Assembly: GCF_021568705.1 (NCBI RefSeq)
Contig: NZ_JAKGTH010000009.1
Coordinates: 62,001 to 126,000, forward strand
Source: Gillisia lutea
Lineage (GTDB): Bacteria > Bacteroidota > Bacteroidia > Flavobacteriales > Flavobacteriaceae
Direction of reading: 5' to 3'
Length of the DNA: 64,000 bases
Positions within the stretch are counted from its first letter, which is position 1. Each line of letters opens with the position of its first letter. This document shows positions 24,235 to 33,880 of the stretch, piece after piece. Under the pieces are notes generated by a model, which was not told the DNA's origin, did no database searches, and was given only the letters and a program-made list of their open reading frames with translations. Both the position numbers and the translations under genes were made by a program.

Positions 24235-26724
24235 ATGAAATACACATTCTTTTTCACTCTTCTTTTTTTGGTGACTTTCAGCGTTTCATCTCAAACTCTC
24301 ATTAGTGGAGTTTTAGTAGATGAAGCTAATATGCCAGTACCTTTTGCTAACGTGATCTTTGTTAATTCTTCTGAAGGAACCACTACTGATGAGGAAGGGA
24401 ATTTTTATTTGAGATCTGAAAATTCTTATTCTTCAGCTGAATTTTCTTTTGTTGGCTATAAACCTGAAGTGGTTTCTTTAAAACCTGGTAATAACCTTAA
24501 TATGAAGGTCATTATTAAGGAGGAAGCCGAATCGCTGTCAGAAGTAGTAATCTATCAGGGGAAAACTTCTAAAAAGAATAATCCGGCACTGGATATTCTT
24601 CGAAAGATCTGGGAGAACAAAAGAGAGAATGGAGTTAAGAAATTCGATCAATACCAATACAGCAAATACGAAAAGCTGGAATTCGACCTTAATACAATAG
24701 ATAGTTCCCTTATTAAAAGCAGGATTTTTAACGGTATGGAATTCATTTTTAATGATTTAGACACCAATAAAGTTACCGGTAAAACTTTTCTACCGGTCTT
24801 TATTAATGAATCTTCCTCAAAAGTTTATGGTGATAATCCTGCCGGGAAAACCAGAGAAATTCTTTTAGGAAACAAGAATTCCGGATTTAGTAATAATCAA
24901 ACTCTTATTTCCTCTGTACAAGATGTGTACAGAGAAATTGATATATATGATAATTATCTGAAATTCTTTGATAAGAATTTCGTGAGTCCGTTAGCTAGTA
25001 CCGGAATCAATAATTATAATTATGTTCTGGCAGATAGTGCCTTTATTGGCGATAAATGGTGTTACAATATTGTTTATTACCCCAGAAGAAAGAACGAGCT
25101 TACTTTTAAAGGAGACTTTTGGGTGAACGATACCACTTTCGCTATAAAGAGCATCAATCTTGAAATGGCCGAAAGTGCCAATGTTAACTGGGTAAAAGGT
25201 GTTTATATAGAGCAAGAGTTCGAGGCATTGAATGATAGCATATTTGTAATAAAAAGAGATTTTTTCCAGGCCGATTTCTCTCTTCGTAAAAAGGAAGATT
25301 CTAGAGGAGTTTATGGAAAACGAACAGTTCTTTATGATAATTATGAATTCAATATAAAAAAGCCACAAAGTTTTTACGATACCGAGGTCACGAAATTCCA
25401 GGAAGAAATTTATAATAGAGATGATGCGTTTTGGGAGCAAAACAGATTGGAGCCGCTTAGTGGAAATGAACGTGGAGTGTATGAAATGTTGGATACGCTG
25501 CAAACGGTTAAAGCCTTCAAGCGCATTTATAATATCTCCTCGGTATTCGCAACAGGCTATGTAGAGTTTAATGGTTGGGATTATGGGCCGGTGTATTCTA
25601 CGGTTGGATTTAACGAAGTAGAAGGACTTAGAATTAGAGGCGGAGGCCGAACGTACTTTGGGCAAAATGATCCTTGGAGGATTGAGGGGTATGGGGCATA
25701 TGGCTTTACCGATAAAAAATTTAAATACGGGATATCCGGAAAAGTGCTGATAGATGCAAAATCTAGATTGATACTCTCTGGGGGAAACCGAAGAGATATA
25801 GAACAATTAGGCGCAAGCCTTACCAATACCACAGATGTTCTAGGAAGGAGTTTGGCGTCTTCTTCTTTGATAAATGTGGGTGACAACGATAAATTGAGCT
25901 CTATAAACCTTGCCGTGGTGGCTTTAGAGGTTGAGCCCTTTACAAATTTCACGTTCCGGGTGGCAGGTTCTTATAGAGAGTTAAAACCTGCATCTCCAAC
26001 TTTTAGCTTCGATTATTATATTGATGAGACTAGAACCGAAACCGCATCTGAGATCAATCAGGCAGAGATATCTACCATAATAAGTTATTCCCCTGGTAAA
26101 GAGACTTCGGGTTATGGAGTAGAGAGGAACCTTATAAATGGGGGTGATTTTCCAACTCTGTTCCTGAATTACAGCGTGGGCTTAAAGGATATTTTAAATA
26201 GTGATTTTGAATATGAGAAAATACAATTTTTCTACAATCAGCCGTTATTAGTAGGTGGGTTAGGTAAGGCCAATATAAGTGTGGAAGCCGGTAAGACATT
26301 TGGAGATGTGCCGCTAGGCTTATTAAGTGTTGTTCCTGGGAATCAAACTTATTTCGAACTTTATAATACCTTTTCTCTGCTTAATTTCTATGAATTTGTA
26401 ACAGATACGTATGTTGCAGCTCATCTTGAACATAATTTTAATGGAAGATTATTTTCTAGAGTTCCATTGCTTAGAGATTTAAATTTAAGAGAGATCATTG
26501 GGATTAAAGGAGTATGGGGAGAGATATCTGAAGCTAACAAGCAATTGGATGCTTCCGGAATCGATTTGCTAGCGCCAAGTTCCGATCCATATTATGAATA
26601 CAGTGTAGGGGTGGGGAATATCTTTAAATTCATTAGGATCGACGCCCATTTTAGAGGGAACTATTTTGAGAATACCGATGCAAGAAAATTTGGTGTAACA
26701 GCAGCTTTTGGTTTTCATTTTTAA
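24235..26724 (+). CDS. DUF5686 / carboxypeptidase-regulatory-like domain outer-membrane protein
   Basis: 829 residues. A signal peptide (FFTLLFLVTFSVSSQ) leads to a CarboxypepD_reg-like beta-sandwich (ISGVLVDEANMPVPFANV, TTDEEGNFYL, SFVGYKPEVVSL), then the long DUF5686 region, which looks like an outer-membrane barrel with many alternating aromatic strands and ends in ARKFGVTAAFGFHF, with a C-terminal Phe as in barrel proteins. Function is unknown; the family is common in Bacteroidota surfaces. Confidence 0.85.
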   Translation: MKYTFFFTLLFLVTFSVSSQTLISGVLVDEANMPVPFANVIFVNSSEGTTTDEEGNFYLRSENSYSSAEFSFVGYKPEVVSLKPGNNLNMKVIIKEEAESLSEVVIYQGKTSKKNNPALDILRKIWENKRENGVKKFDQYQYSKYEKLEFDLNTIDSSLIKSRIFNGMEFIFNDLDTNKVTGKTFLPVFINESSSKVYGDNPAGKTREILLGNKNSGFSNNQTLISSVQDVYREIDIYDNYLKFFDKNFVSPLASTGINNYNYVLADSAFIGDKWCYNIVYYPRRKNELTFKGDFWVNDTTFAIKSINLEMAESANVNWVKGVYIEQEFEALNDSIFVIKRDFFQADFSLRKKEDSRGVYGKRTVLYDNYEFNIKKPQSFYDTEVTKFQEEIYNRDDAFWEQNRLEPLSGNERGVYEMLDTLQTVKAFKRIYNISSVFATGYVEFNGWDYGPVYSTVGFNEVEGLRIRGGGRTYFGQNDPWRIEGYGAYGFTDKKFKYGISGKVLIDAKSRLILSGGNRRDIEQLGASLTNTTDVLGRSLASSSLINVGDNDKLSSINLAVVALEVEPFTNFTFRVAGSYRELKPASPTFSFDYYIDETRTETASEINQAEISTIISYSPGKETSGYGVERNLINGGDFPTLFLNYSVGLKDILNSDFEYEKIQFFYNQPLLVGGLGKANISVEAGKTFGDVPLGLLSVVPGNQTYFELYNTFSLLNFYEFVTDTYVAAHLEHNFNGRLFSRVPLLRDLNLREIIGIKGVWGEISEANKQLDASGIDLLAPSSDPYYEYSVGVGNIFKFIRIDAHFRGNYFENTDARKFGVTAAFGFHF

Positions 26725-26750
26725 ATACCTCTTATCAATTTGAAAATGAT

Positions 26751-26758
26751 TATATTTG
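26751..26758 (+). promoter_or_regulatory. -7 box of ppa
   Basis: TATATTTG, an exact TAnnTTTG match, 33 bases before the ppa ATG. Confidence 0.5.
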
Positions 26759-26791
26759 CCGCCTTGAAAATTTGAATATAAAATAAAGAAA

Positions 26792-27304
26792 ATGTCTGAG
26801 ACTTTTGATGTATTGATAGAGATCCCGAAAGGGAGTAGAAACAAGTACGAATACGATTTTGAATTGAAGAAAGTACGTTACGATCGTATGATCTTCTCTT
26901 CTATGATGTACCCTGCAGATTACGGGTTTATTCCTAATACCCTTGCATTAGATAGCGATCCTTTAGATGTATTGGTTCTGGTAACTGAACCAACTTTTCC
27001 TGGAATTGTAATGGAAGTTAAGCCAATTGGAGTATTCCACATGGCAGATGAAAAAGGACCGGATGAAAAAATTATCTGTGTACCTGTATCCGATCCTGTT
27101 TGGAACAGAATTAATGACCTTGATGAATTGAATGGACACTTAACAAAAGAGATCGAACATTTCTTCAAAGTTTATAAAGATCTTGAAAAGAAAAAAGTTG
27201 ATGTTGGAGGATGGGGTGATGCTGCTGAGGCAAAACAAATCATTCAGCAATGTGTAGATAGATATAAGAATTACGAAGGAGATAAAGAAAGATTTGGAAT
27301 ATAG
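26792..27304 (+). CDS. ppa: Soluble inorganic pyrophosphatase (family I)
   Basis: 170 residues. Motifs: EIPKGSRNKYEYD, MMYPADYGFIPNT and the metal-binding DSDPLDVLVL. It hydrolyses cytosolic pyrophosphate. It lies directly upstream of a membrane pyrophosphatase, separated by a terminator, so both pyrophosphate-handling systems stand side by side. Confidence 0.97.
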   Translation: MSETFDVLIEIPKGSRNKYEYDFELKKVRYDRMIFSSMMYPADYGFIPNTLALDSDPLDVLVLVTEPTFPGIVMEVKPIGVFHMADEKGPDEKIICVPVSDPVWNRINDLDELNGHLTKEIEHFFKVYKDLEKKKVDVGGWGDAAEAKQIIQQCVDRYKNYEGDKERFGI

Positions 27305-27336
27305 TCTAATTAATCACCTTTAATATTACATTTTTG

Positions 27337-27369
27337 AAAGCAATAACCTTAAAAAGTTATTGCTTTTTT
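27337..27369 (+). terminator. Intrinsic terminator after ppa
   Basis: AAAGCAATAAC paired with GTTATTGCTTT, 8-base loop, T run. It separates ppa from the membrane pyrophosphatase gene. Confidence 0.85.
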
Positions 27370-27422
27370 AATTATCACTGTTTTACTACATTAGCATAAT
27401 TAACAAATAATTAGCTAACTCT

Positions 27423-29804
27423 ATGGAATCAATGATGATTTATTCCCCCGTTGTTCTGGCCGTTATCGGCCTTCTTTATATGTGGGTGAAAAGGTCTTGG
27501 GTACTCAAGCAAGACGCCGGCGACGGAAAAATGAAAGAAATTTCAGATCATATTTATGAAGGGGCGCTCGCCTTTTTAAATGCCGAATATAAACTTCTAG
27601 CGATATTTGTGGTAATTGTAAGTATTGCTCTTGCAGTAGTTTCGTTTATAGTGCCAACAACACACTGGTTAATTGTAATAGCTTTTATTTTTGGAGCTTT
27701 TTTCTCTGCCCTTGCGGGAAATATGGGAATGAAAATAGCTACCAAAACCAATGTTAGAACTACTCAGGCTGCTCGAACCAGCTTACCAAATGCTCTTAAG
27801 ATATCTTTTGGTGGTGGTACAGTAATGGGTCTTGGAGTTGCAGGTTTGGCTGTGTTAGGATTAACATTGTTCTTTATCTTCTTTTTCAACTTTTTCATGG
27901 GAAGTGTATGGACTTCAACCGCAGATATGACAGTGGTATTAGAAACCCTGGCAGGTTTTTCATTAGGAGCTGAATCGATCGCCTTGTTCGCTCGTGTGGG
28001 TGGAGGAATCTATACAAAGGCGGCAGATGTGGGTGCCGATCTTGTTGGAAAAGTAGAGGCTGGAATTCCAGAAGATGATCCTAGAAACCCTGCTACTATT
28101 GCCGATAATGTTGGAGATAATGTTGGAGATGTGGCCGGAATGGGGGCCGATCTATTTGGATCGTATGTAGCAACAGTACTCGCTGCCATGGTACTTGGTA
28201 ATTATGTTATTAAAGATATGGGAGGCAATATCTCTGATGCTTTTGGTGGTATCGGTCCTATTTTATTACCAATGGCAATAGCCGGTGCAGGAATTATAAT
28301 TTCAGTAATCGGTACTATGCTAGTGAAGATTAGCAGTAACGACGCAAAAGAGTCTCAGGTAATGCGAGCTTTAAATATTGGTAACTGGGTTTCCATCGGG
28401 CTTGTAGCAGCCTCTTGTTTTGCTTTGGTTAAATGGATGCTTCCAGAAACCATGCAAATGGAGTTCTTTGGAGAAGGTTTGAAAGAGATTTCTTCTATCA
28501 GAGTTTTTGCCGCTACTATTGTAGGTTTAATTGTGGGGGGTGCAATCTCATCGGTTACCGAGTATTATACAGGTCTAGGGAAAAGGCCTATTTTAAAAAT
28601 TGTAGAAAAATCTAGTACGGGAGCGGGAACCAATATTATTGCCGGTCTTGCAACAGGAATGATTTCTACGTTTCCTTCAATATTATTATTTGCCAGTGCT
28701 ATATGGGCTTCCTATGCCTTTGCAGGATTCTACGGAGTAGCCTTAGCAGCTTCAGCAATGATGGCTACTACTGCCATGCAATTGGCGATAGATGCTTTTG
28801 GGCCTATTTCCGATAATGCTGGTGGGATTGCCGAAATGAGCGAACAGGACCCTATAGTAAGAGAACGAACAGATATTTTAGACTCTGTAGGAAACACTAC
28901 AGCTGCTACCGGTAAAGGTTTTGCAATTGCATCAGCTGCATTAACCTCTTTAGCCCTATTTGCAGCCTATGTAACTTTTACTGGTATCGACGGAATTAAC
29001 ATTTTTAAAGCGCCAGTATTGGCTATGTTATTTGTTGGTGGAATGATACCTGTTGTATTTTCAGCATTAGCGATGAATGCGGTGGGAAAAGCAGCCATGG
29101 AAATGGTACAGGAAGTTAGAAGGCAATTCAAGACTATTCCTGGAATTATGGAGGGTACCGGAAAACCTGAATATGATAAATGTGTAGCGATCTCTACACA
29201 GGCTTCTTTAAAAGAAATGATGCTTCCCGGTTTATTAACCATTGGATTCCCGTTAGTAATTACCTTTGTTCCAATGCTTTTTGGAATGAATAGTCGCACA
29301 ATAGCAGAGATGCTTGGAGGATATATGGCCGGAGTAACGGTAAGCGGTGTACTTTGGGCTATTTTTCAGAATAATGCCGGAGGTGCGTGGGATAATGCTA
29401 AAAAATCATTTGAAGCCGGGGTGATGATTAATGGGGAAATGACGTATAAAGGTTCAGAAGCGCATAAAGCAGCTGTAACTGGAGATACGGTAGGTGACCC
29501 ATTTAAAGATACTTCTGGTCCTTCCATGAATATTCTAATCAAACTTACATGTTTAATTGGTCTTGTAATAGCTCCTATCTTAGGAGGTCATACTTTGGAA
29601 GAGGGGGCTACTGAACCAGTAGGTACTCATATTGAAAGTGTAAATGAAACATCAAAACAGGTAGAGGTAGAGATGACTTCCGAAGGCGAAGAAACCATTG
29701 CGAAAGTTCGGGTGATAACTACAGAAAATGGAAATACCAATGTAGAAGTGAAAACTTTTAAAGGAAGTAAAGCTGAAGTAGAGAAAGAGATAAGTAAGTT
29801 ATAA
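27423..29804 (+). CDS. hppA: Membrane ion-pumping pyrophosphatase
   Basis: 793 residues, with about 16 membrane segments. Substrate motifs: [38 protein letters not shown] and [21 protein letters not shown] and [29 protein letters not shown] has Ala-Thr-Gly at the position that marks the potassium-dependent group. Such enzymes pump Na+ and/or H+ outward. After the last membrane segment ([15 protein letters not shown]) there is an unusual acidic tail of about 60 residues ([33 protein letters not shown]). Confidence 0.96.
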   Translation: MESMMIYSPVVLAVIGLLYMWVKRSWVLKQDAGDGKMKEISDHIYEGALAFLNAEYKLLAIFVVIVSIALAVVSFIVPTTHWLIVIAFIFGAFFSALAGNMGMKIATKTNVRTTQAARTSLPNALKISFGGGTVMGLGVAGLAVLGLTLFFIFFFNFFMGSVWTSTADMTVVLETLAGFSLGAESIALFARVGGGIYTKAADVGADLVGKVEAGIPEDDPRNPATIADNVGDNVGDVAGMGADLFGSYVATVLAAMVLGNYVIKDMGGNISDAFGGIGPILLPMAIAGAGIIISVIGTMLVKISSNDAKESQVMRALNIGNWVSIGLVAASCFALVKWMLPETMQMEFFGEGLKEISSIRVFAATIVGLIVGGAISSVTEYYTGLGKRPILKIVEKSSTGAGTNIIAGLATGMISTFPSILLFASAIWASYAFAGFYGVALAASAMMATTAMQLAIDAFGPISDNAGGIAEMSEQDPIVRERTDILDSVGNTTAATGKGFAIASAALTSLALFAAYVTFTGIDGINIFKAPVLAMLFVGGMIPVVFSALAMNAVGKAAMEMVQEVRRQFKTIPGIMEGTGKPEYDKCVAISTQASLKEMMLPGLLTIGFPLVITFVPMLFGMNSRTIAEMLGGYMAGVTVSGVLWAIFQNNAGGAWDNAKKSFEAGVMINGEMTYKGSEAHKAAVTGDTVGDPFKDTSGPSMNILIKLTCLIGLVIAPILGGHTLEEGATEPVGTHIESVNETSKQVEVEMTSEGEETIAKVRVITTENGNTNVEVKTFKGSKAEVEKEISKL

Positions 29805-29822
29805 ATATTTATAAAAAATAAA

Positions 29823-29854
29823 AAAAAGGGAGCTTGATATCAAGCTCCCTTTTT
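29823..29854 (+). terminator. Intrinsic terminator after hppA
   Basis: A 14-base perfect stem, AAAAAGGGAGCTTG/CAAGCTCCCTTTTT, with loop ATAT. Confidence 0.93.
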
Positions 29855-29988
29855 AATTTAAATGGTTTCAGAAATAACCCATTTAAAATTATCAATTCAC
29901 ATTTAAATAATTATTAACAGCATCATTTTCCTGTAAAAATTATAAAATTTTAAATTAGAGATGGTATTAATCTCTAAAATTGAATATA

Positions 29989-30237
29989 ATGGCAAAAGAT
30001 CATGGACCACATATAAAGAATGACGCCCAATATGAAGAATTAAGAAAACAGGGGATGAGTCAGAGTAAAGCGGCTCGTATTGCAAACGATCCCAACTCCG
30101 GTAAAAAAGGAGGAAAGGCAGAGAAATACGAAGATCGTACCAAGAAAGACTTGTATGAAAAAGCCAAACAGGTAGGAATTGAAGGAAGAAGTAAGATGAA
30201 TAAAGAGGAGCTTATAAAAGCACTTCGCAATAACTGA
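29989..30237 (+). CDS. Small DUF7218 / Rho-N-like domain protein
   Basis: 82 residues from the ATG at 29989; an upstream in-frame TTG at 29980 is unlikely. It starts MAKDHGPHIKNDAQYEELRK, continues with GMSQSKAARIANDPN and ends with a short SAP/Rho-N-like helix pair (RTKKDLYEKAKQVGIEGRSK, NKEELIKALRNN). Basic, probably binds nucleic acid. It is found widely in Bacteroidota with no known role. Confidence 0.8.
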   Translation: MAKDHGPHIKNDAQYEELRKQGMSQSKAARIANDPNSGKKGGKAEKYEDRTKKDLYEKAKQVGIEGRSKMNKEELIKALRNN

Positions 30238-30329
30238 AATATTAAAATTTACCCAAAAGATAATATGAAAGAAGAAGACCTGTGGGGAAGTGTTTATTTT
30301 AGTAGCAAACATTTAATCTACAATTAAAA

Positions 30330-31364
30330 ATGCTTAAACGATTAAAAAAGATCTTCGGATTGTATAACACTATAGAAAATGTTCTAATTACCCCTTATAG
30401 AAGTTATGGTACGCATTCTCATCTATATGTTCTAGGAAGAGCTTTAGATGATATTCCTCTTAATATAGTTGAAGATCAATCGTTTTTCAATACTCTAAAA
30501 AATACCTATAAGCAGTTCGATAGCTTTGAAATACCTGATGTTCCTATTCAGCTTCGAATAAAGAATTCAGTGAGTTTGAATACCGTGTCAAATAGTGAGG
30601 GGTATTTTTTATTCAATGAAACCGTAAATAAAGACCTCTCACACTTTGCTAATGATGAAGGTTGGATAACTTACGATCTTAATTACACTAAGGAGTTAGG
30701 AGCCAGAACTAAATTAGCCAAAAAAGAATTTCAGGGTGAAATGCTTGTGCCGGATATCAATGCAGAATACGGAATTATTAGCGATATAGACGACACTATT
30801 CTCCATACAGGTGTCACTTCCTTTTTGAAGTTACGTTTGCTTAAAAACTCGCTGCTTACCAATGCGTATCAACGAATTCCATTAAAAGGTGCATCACATC
30901 TGTATCAAAAACTTCACTTGGGAAAAAGCGGAAAAAATAAGAATCCGGTGTTTTACTTGAGTAACAGTCCGTGGAACATGTATCAATATCTGAGATTGTT
31001 TTTAGACTTCAATAAATTTCCGAAGGGACCAGTACTTCTCAGGAACATTCGAGGTCCATTCGATAGATCACTTAAGCCGGAAAAACCCCATAAGCAAAAA
31101 GAGATCATTAATATTTTAAGTACGTACCCGCATTTAAAATTTATCCTGATTGGGGATAGTGGAGAGCATGATGCTTCAATATATACCGAAATCGCTGCTC
31201 AATACTCTGATAGGATCTTGGCAATCTATTTAAGAAGCGTTAACCATGAGAGACAAATGCAGCGGGTAAAGAGTATAGTGGATGACTTCGATACTACTCC
31301 GGTATTAATGGTAGATTCTTCTGTAGAAGCTGAGGAACACGCCAGAGAGAATGGATTTATTTAA
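30330..31364 (+). CDS. App1-like phosphatidate phosphatase (DUF2183)
   Basis: 344 residues. The catalytic HAD-type motif is SDIDDTILHTGV (DxDxT). It also shows FYLSNSPWNMYQYL and FILIGDSGEHDASIY, the order found in the App1 family, whose yeast member dephosphorylates phosphatidate. An N-terminal beta-domain (ITPYRSYGTHSHLYVLGRA) is typical. Bacterial function is unknown. A strong bidirectional terminator follows. Confidence 0.88.
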   Translation: MLKRLKKIFGLYNTIENVLITPYRSYGTHSHLYVLGRALDDIPLNIVEDQSFFNTLKNTYKQFDSFEIPDVPIQLRIKNSVSLNTVSNSEGYFLFNETVNKDLSHFANDEGWITYDLNYTKELGARTKLAKKEFQGEMLVPDINAEYGIISDIDDTILHTGVTSFLKLRLLKNSLLTNAYQRIPLKGASHLYQKLHLGKSGKNKNPVFYLSNSPWNMYQYLRLFLDFNKFPKGPVLLRNIRGPFDRSLKPEKPHKQKEIINILSTYPHLKFILIGDSGEHDASIYTEIAAQYSDRILAIYLRSVNHERQMQRVKSIVDDFDTTPVLMVDSSVEAEEHARENGFI

Positions 31365-31383
31365 AAATCATTTTACAGGTATA

Positions 31384-31420
31384 AAAAAAGACCTCGCTAA
31401 TTTAGTGAGGTCCTTTTTTT
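31384..31420. terminator. Bidirectional terminator between convergent genes
   Basis: AAAAAAAGACCTC paired with GAGGTCCTTTTTTT, with A and T runs on both sides. It serves the App1-like gene (plus) and the hydroxylase gene (minus). Confidence 0.9.
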
Positions 31421-31435
31421 ATAAGATTGCTTTTT

Positions 31436-32083
31436 TTAATGACTAGCAGATTGCTCTACCGGGTTTTTTCGAGGCATGGTGCCAAATATTACATCCCATA
31501 AAGGAGAGGAAACTCCAAAGGCTTTATCCGGCTCTCTGTAATGGTGAATACTGTGGTGATGCCATAAAATCTTCAGGAAGTTATTAGGTACTTTAAAAGC
31601 ATGAACCGAATAGTGAACGCCTAAATAAGCAGTATATCCCATCAGGAATCCCGCAAGGAATCCAAAGGCATAATCACCCATCACACTTCTGTAAATAATA
31701 AAGAATACCGTTGCTAAAATAAGACTTAATACCGGTGGCATTGCCAAACGATCTTTGTCTTTCGGGTAATCGTGATGTACCCCATGCATGGTGTATACAA
31801 ATTTTTCTCGCTTTGGATTAGTTACCGGTAAGTGATACAGATATCTGTGCATTAAATATTCTATGAAGGTGAAAAAGAAAAATCCTCCTAAAAATAACAG
31901 GATCATGCTTGGAACTTCAAATCCTTTTTCAACAATCCCAAAATAAATGAGCACTGCAGATATCACCGAAAAAATGATAAGCGGAGCCGCAATATGAGTG
32001 TGAGTTAACTTTTCTAGAATTGGGTTTGAAAATAGCTTTGCCGAACCCTTATGCTTTGGTCTTTTATGTTTTGTTGCTTCCAT
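31436..32083 (-). CDS. Fatty acid hydroxylase / sterol desaturase family membrane protein
   Basis: 215 residues from the ATG at 32081-32083; a longer frame reaches 32167, but that would overlap the kinase gene. Four membrane segments and the histidine clusters of the di-iron fold are visible: HRYLYHLP, HGVHHDYP, HYSVHAFK and HHHSIHH. The pattern is closest to fatty acid 2-hydroxylases, which in Bacteroidota make 2-hydroxy lipids. The substrate is inferred. It follows the deoxynucleoside kinase by 13 bases. Confidence 0.9.
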   Translation of the reverse strand: MEATKHKRPKHKGSAKLFSNPILEKLTHTHIAAPLIIFSVISAVLIYFGIVEKGFEVPSMILLFLGGFFFFTFIEYLMHRYLYHLPVTNPKREKFVYTMHGVHHDYPKDKDRLAMPPVLSLILATVFFIIYRSVMGDYAFGFLAGFLMGYTAYLGVHYSVHAFKVPNNFLKILWHHHSIHHYREPDKAFGVSSPLWDVIFGTMPRKNPVEQSASH

Positions 32084-32096
32084 GGTGTGTGAATTT

Positions 32097-32711
32097 TTAA
32101 AATAATCCGTGCAATTCAGCGTCAATTTTTGTGATAATTCCTCCCAAGTCTTCGGGGTTATCCACAAAATTTATATTGTCTACATCTATTACAAGCAGGT
32201 TACCTTTATCGTAATTATGCACCCAAGCTTCGTAACGTTCGTTTAGTCTACTAAGATAATCAATAGAGATTGAATTCTCATAGTCTCTTCCTCGCTTTTG
32301 AATTTGCGCGACTAGGTTGGGAATACTGCTTCGCAAGTAAATTAACAGATCTGGCCCTTCTACTACGCTTTCCATAAGATCGAATAAAGAACGGTAGTTC
32401 TCAAAATCTCTATTAGGCATCAAACCCATAGCGTGTAAGTTGGGAGCAAAGATATGAGCATCTTCGTAAATAGTTCTATCCTGAATAATTTGCTTTCCAC
32501 TTTCTCTAATTTGTAAAATCTGGCGGAAGCGACTATTCAAAAAGTAAATCTGAAGGTTGAAAGACCAACGCTCCATTTTATTATAGAAATCTTCTAGATA
32601 TGGGTTTTCCAGAACATCCTCATATTGTGGTTCCCAGTTATAATGTTTGGCTAATAGTTTGGTAAGAGTGGTTTTACCCGAACCTATATTTCCCGCAATA
32701 GCTACGTGCAT
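32097..32711 (-). CDS. Deoxynucleoside kinase
   Basis: 204 residues. P-loop AIAGNIGSGKTTLTK, the DRTIYEDAHIF motif that includes the catalytic-base region, and the lid-like RGRDYENSISIDYLSRLNERYE. It phosphorylates deoxynucleosides for salvage. Specificity (dA/dG or pyrimidine) cannot be told. It is probably co-transcribed with the hydroxylase gene that follows. Confidence 0.93.
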   Translation of the reverse strand: MHVAIAGNIGSGKTTLTKLLAKHYNWEPQYEDVLENPYLEDFYNKMERWSFNLQIYFLNSRFRQILQIRESGKQIIQDRTIYEDAHIFAPNLHAMGLMPNRDFENYRSLFDLMESVVEGPDLLIYLRSSIPNLVAQIQKRGRDYENSISIDYLSRLNERYEAWVHNYDKGNLLVIDVDNINFVDNPEDLGGIITKIDAELHGLF

Positions 32712-32904
32712 ATTCTTAAAATTTACGGCTGGTTAGATTTGAAACTGATCCATTAGAAATCAGCGCCGGTAAATATACAAGTTTTCAAATAAAAATAGGA
32801 GTGATGCAGCTCTTTGAAGCACTATAATTGCAAAGATTTTTTTCAGAAATAGGCAGCCTAAAGTTAAATCTTCTTAAATAGAAAATATACTTTTTAATTA
32901 TCTC

Positions 32905-32912
32905 TAAATTTG
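32905..32912 (+). promoter_or_regulatory. -7 box of the DUF302 lipoprotein gene
   Basis: TAAATTTG, an exact match. It predicts a start near 32916, only 8-17 bases before the ATGs at 32924 and 32933. Confidence 0.45.
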
Positions 32913-32932
32913 AAAAAGATAATATGCTAACA

Positions 32933-33856
32933 ATGAATAAACTGATTTCTGTTTTTTGTGTCTTCCTTTTCCTAATTTCATGTAGTGGCGATAGCTCGGG
33001 AGATGTTCTTTTACCTTCAGAAGTGCTAAATGTGCCCGGTACCCGGTATTCTGCCAGCAAAACCTCCTTTAATACCACCTATTCCAGTTTGAATAATGTT
33101 TTAGCGGAAGATGAGAGAATTAACGAGATTATAGAAGTAGACCTTGCTGCAAATGCTCGTAGTTTAGGCCGGGTATTACATCCGTTGAAAGTGGTGTTGT
33201 TTCAAAACCCGGAACTGGATTCCAATTTATTACAACGTAATCAATTAGCGGGTTTAGACCTCCCTCATAAAATCCTAGTGTATCAAAATTCTGATGATGT
33301 AGTATATGCGCTCTATAATAGTGTAGCCTATTTAGTATCTAGGTATAATTTACAGGAAACAGAAAATTTAGATCAAATATCAGAGACATTAGAAGGTTTA
33401 GCCACTTCAGCTACCAGTGCTGAGGTTAAAAGAGCTTCTAATATCACGGTGGAAGCTGAAGAAGGAATTATCACAAAAGTGAGCAATTTGAATTTTGAAG
33501 AAACTTATTCCAATTTAGTGAATGCTATTTCCCTGAATGAAAATTTTAAAGTTATAGGTGAAATCGATCACCAGACAAATGCTTCAGATGTAGGTGTTAA
33601 CTTAAGCCCTACGAAGTTAATTTTACTTGAAAATATTGTTTTAGAAACATCGCTGGTGCAAAGCTCACAAACCTTAGCACTGGATCTTCCGCTAAAAATA
33701 CTGGTTTGGGAAGATGAAGGAGGAATGGTTAAAATTTCATATAATAATCCTTTTTATCTGGAAGAGCGACACAGTATTACTAATCATCAAACTGAGTTGG
33801 AACAACTATTAGTTGCTTTAGATGAATTTTCATCTGTTGCTGCAGCAGCTAACTAA
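32933..33856 (+). CDS. Lipoprotein with two DUF302 domains
   Basis: 307 residues if started at the ATG at 32933, the better signal-peptide start; an ATG at 32924 adds three residues. The lipobox is LISCSGD. Residues about 35-150 and 170-300 are two diverged copies of DUF302: each has a YSSLNNVLAE / YSNLVNAISL segment and an LPHKILVYQN / LPLKILVWED strand. The family binds small ligands in some cases; function is unknown. The TTG-start AraC gene converges on it. Confidence 0.85.
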   Translation: MNKLISVFCVFLFLISCSGDSSGDVLLPSEVLNVPGTRYSASKTSFNTTYSSLNNVLAEDERINEIIEVDLAANARSLGRVLHPLKVVLFQNPELDSNLLQRNQLAGLDLPHKILVYQNSDDVVYALYNSVAYLVSRYNLQETENLDQISETLEGLATSATSAEVKRASNITVEAEEGIITKVSNLNFEETYSNLVNAISLNENFKVIGEIDHQTNASDVGVNLSPTKLILLENIVLETSLVQSSQTLALDLPLKILVWEDEGGMVKISYNNPFYLEERHSITNHQTELEQLLVALDEFSSVAAAAN

Positions 33857-33880
33857 AGTCATAAACAATTCTCGGAAATT

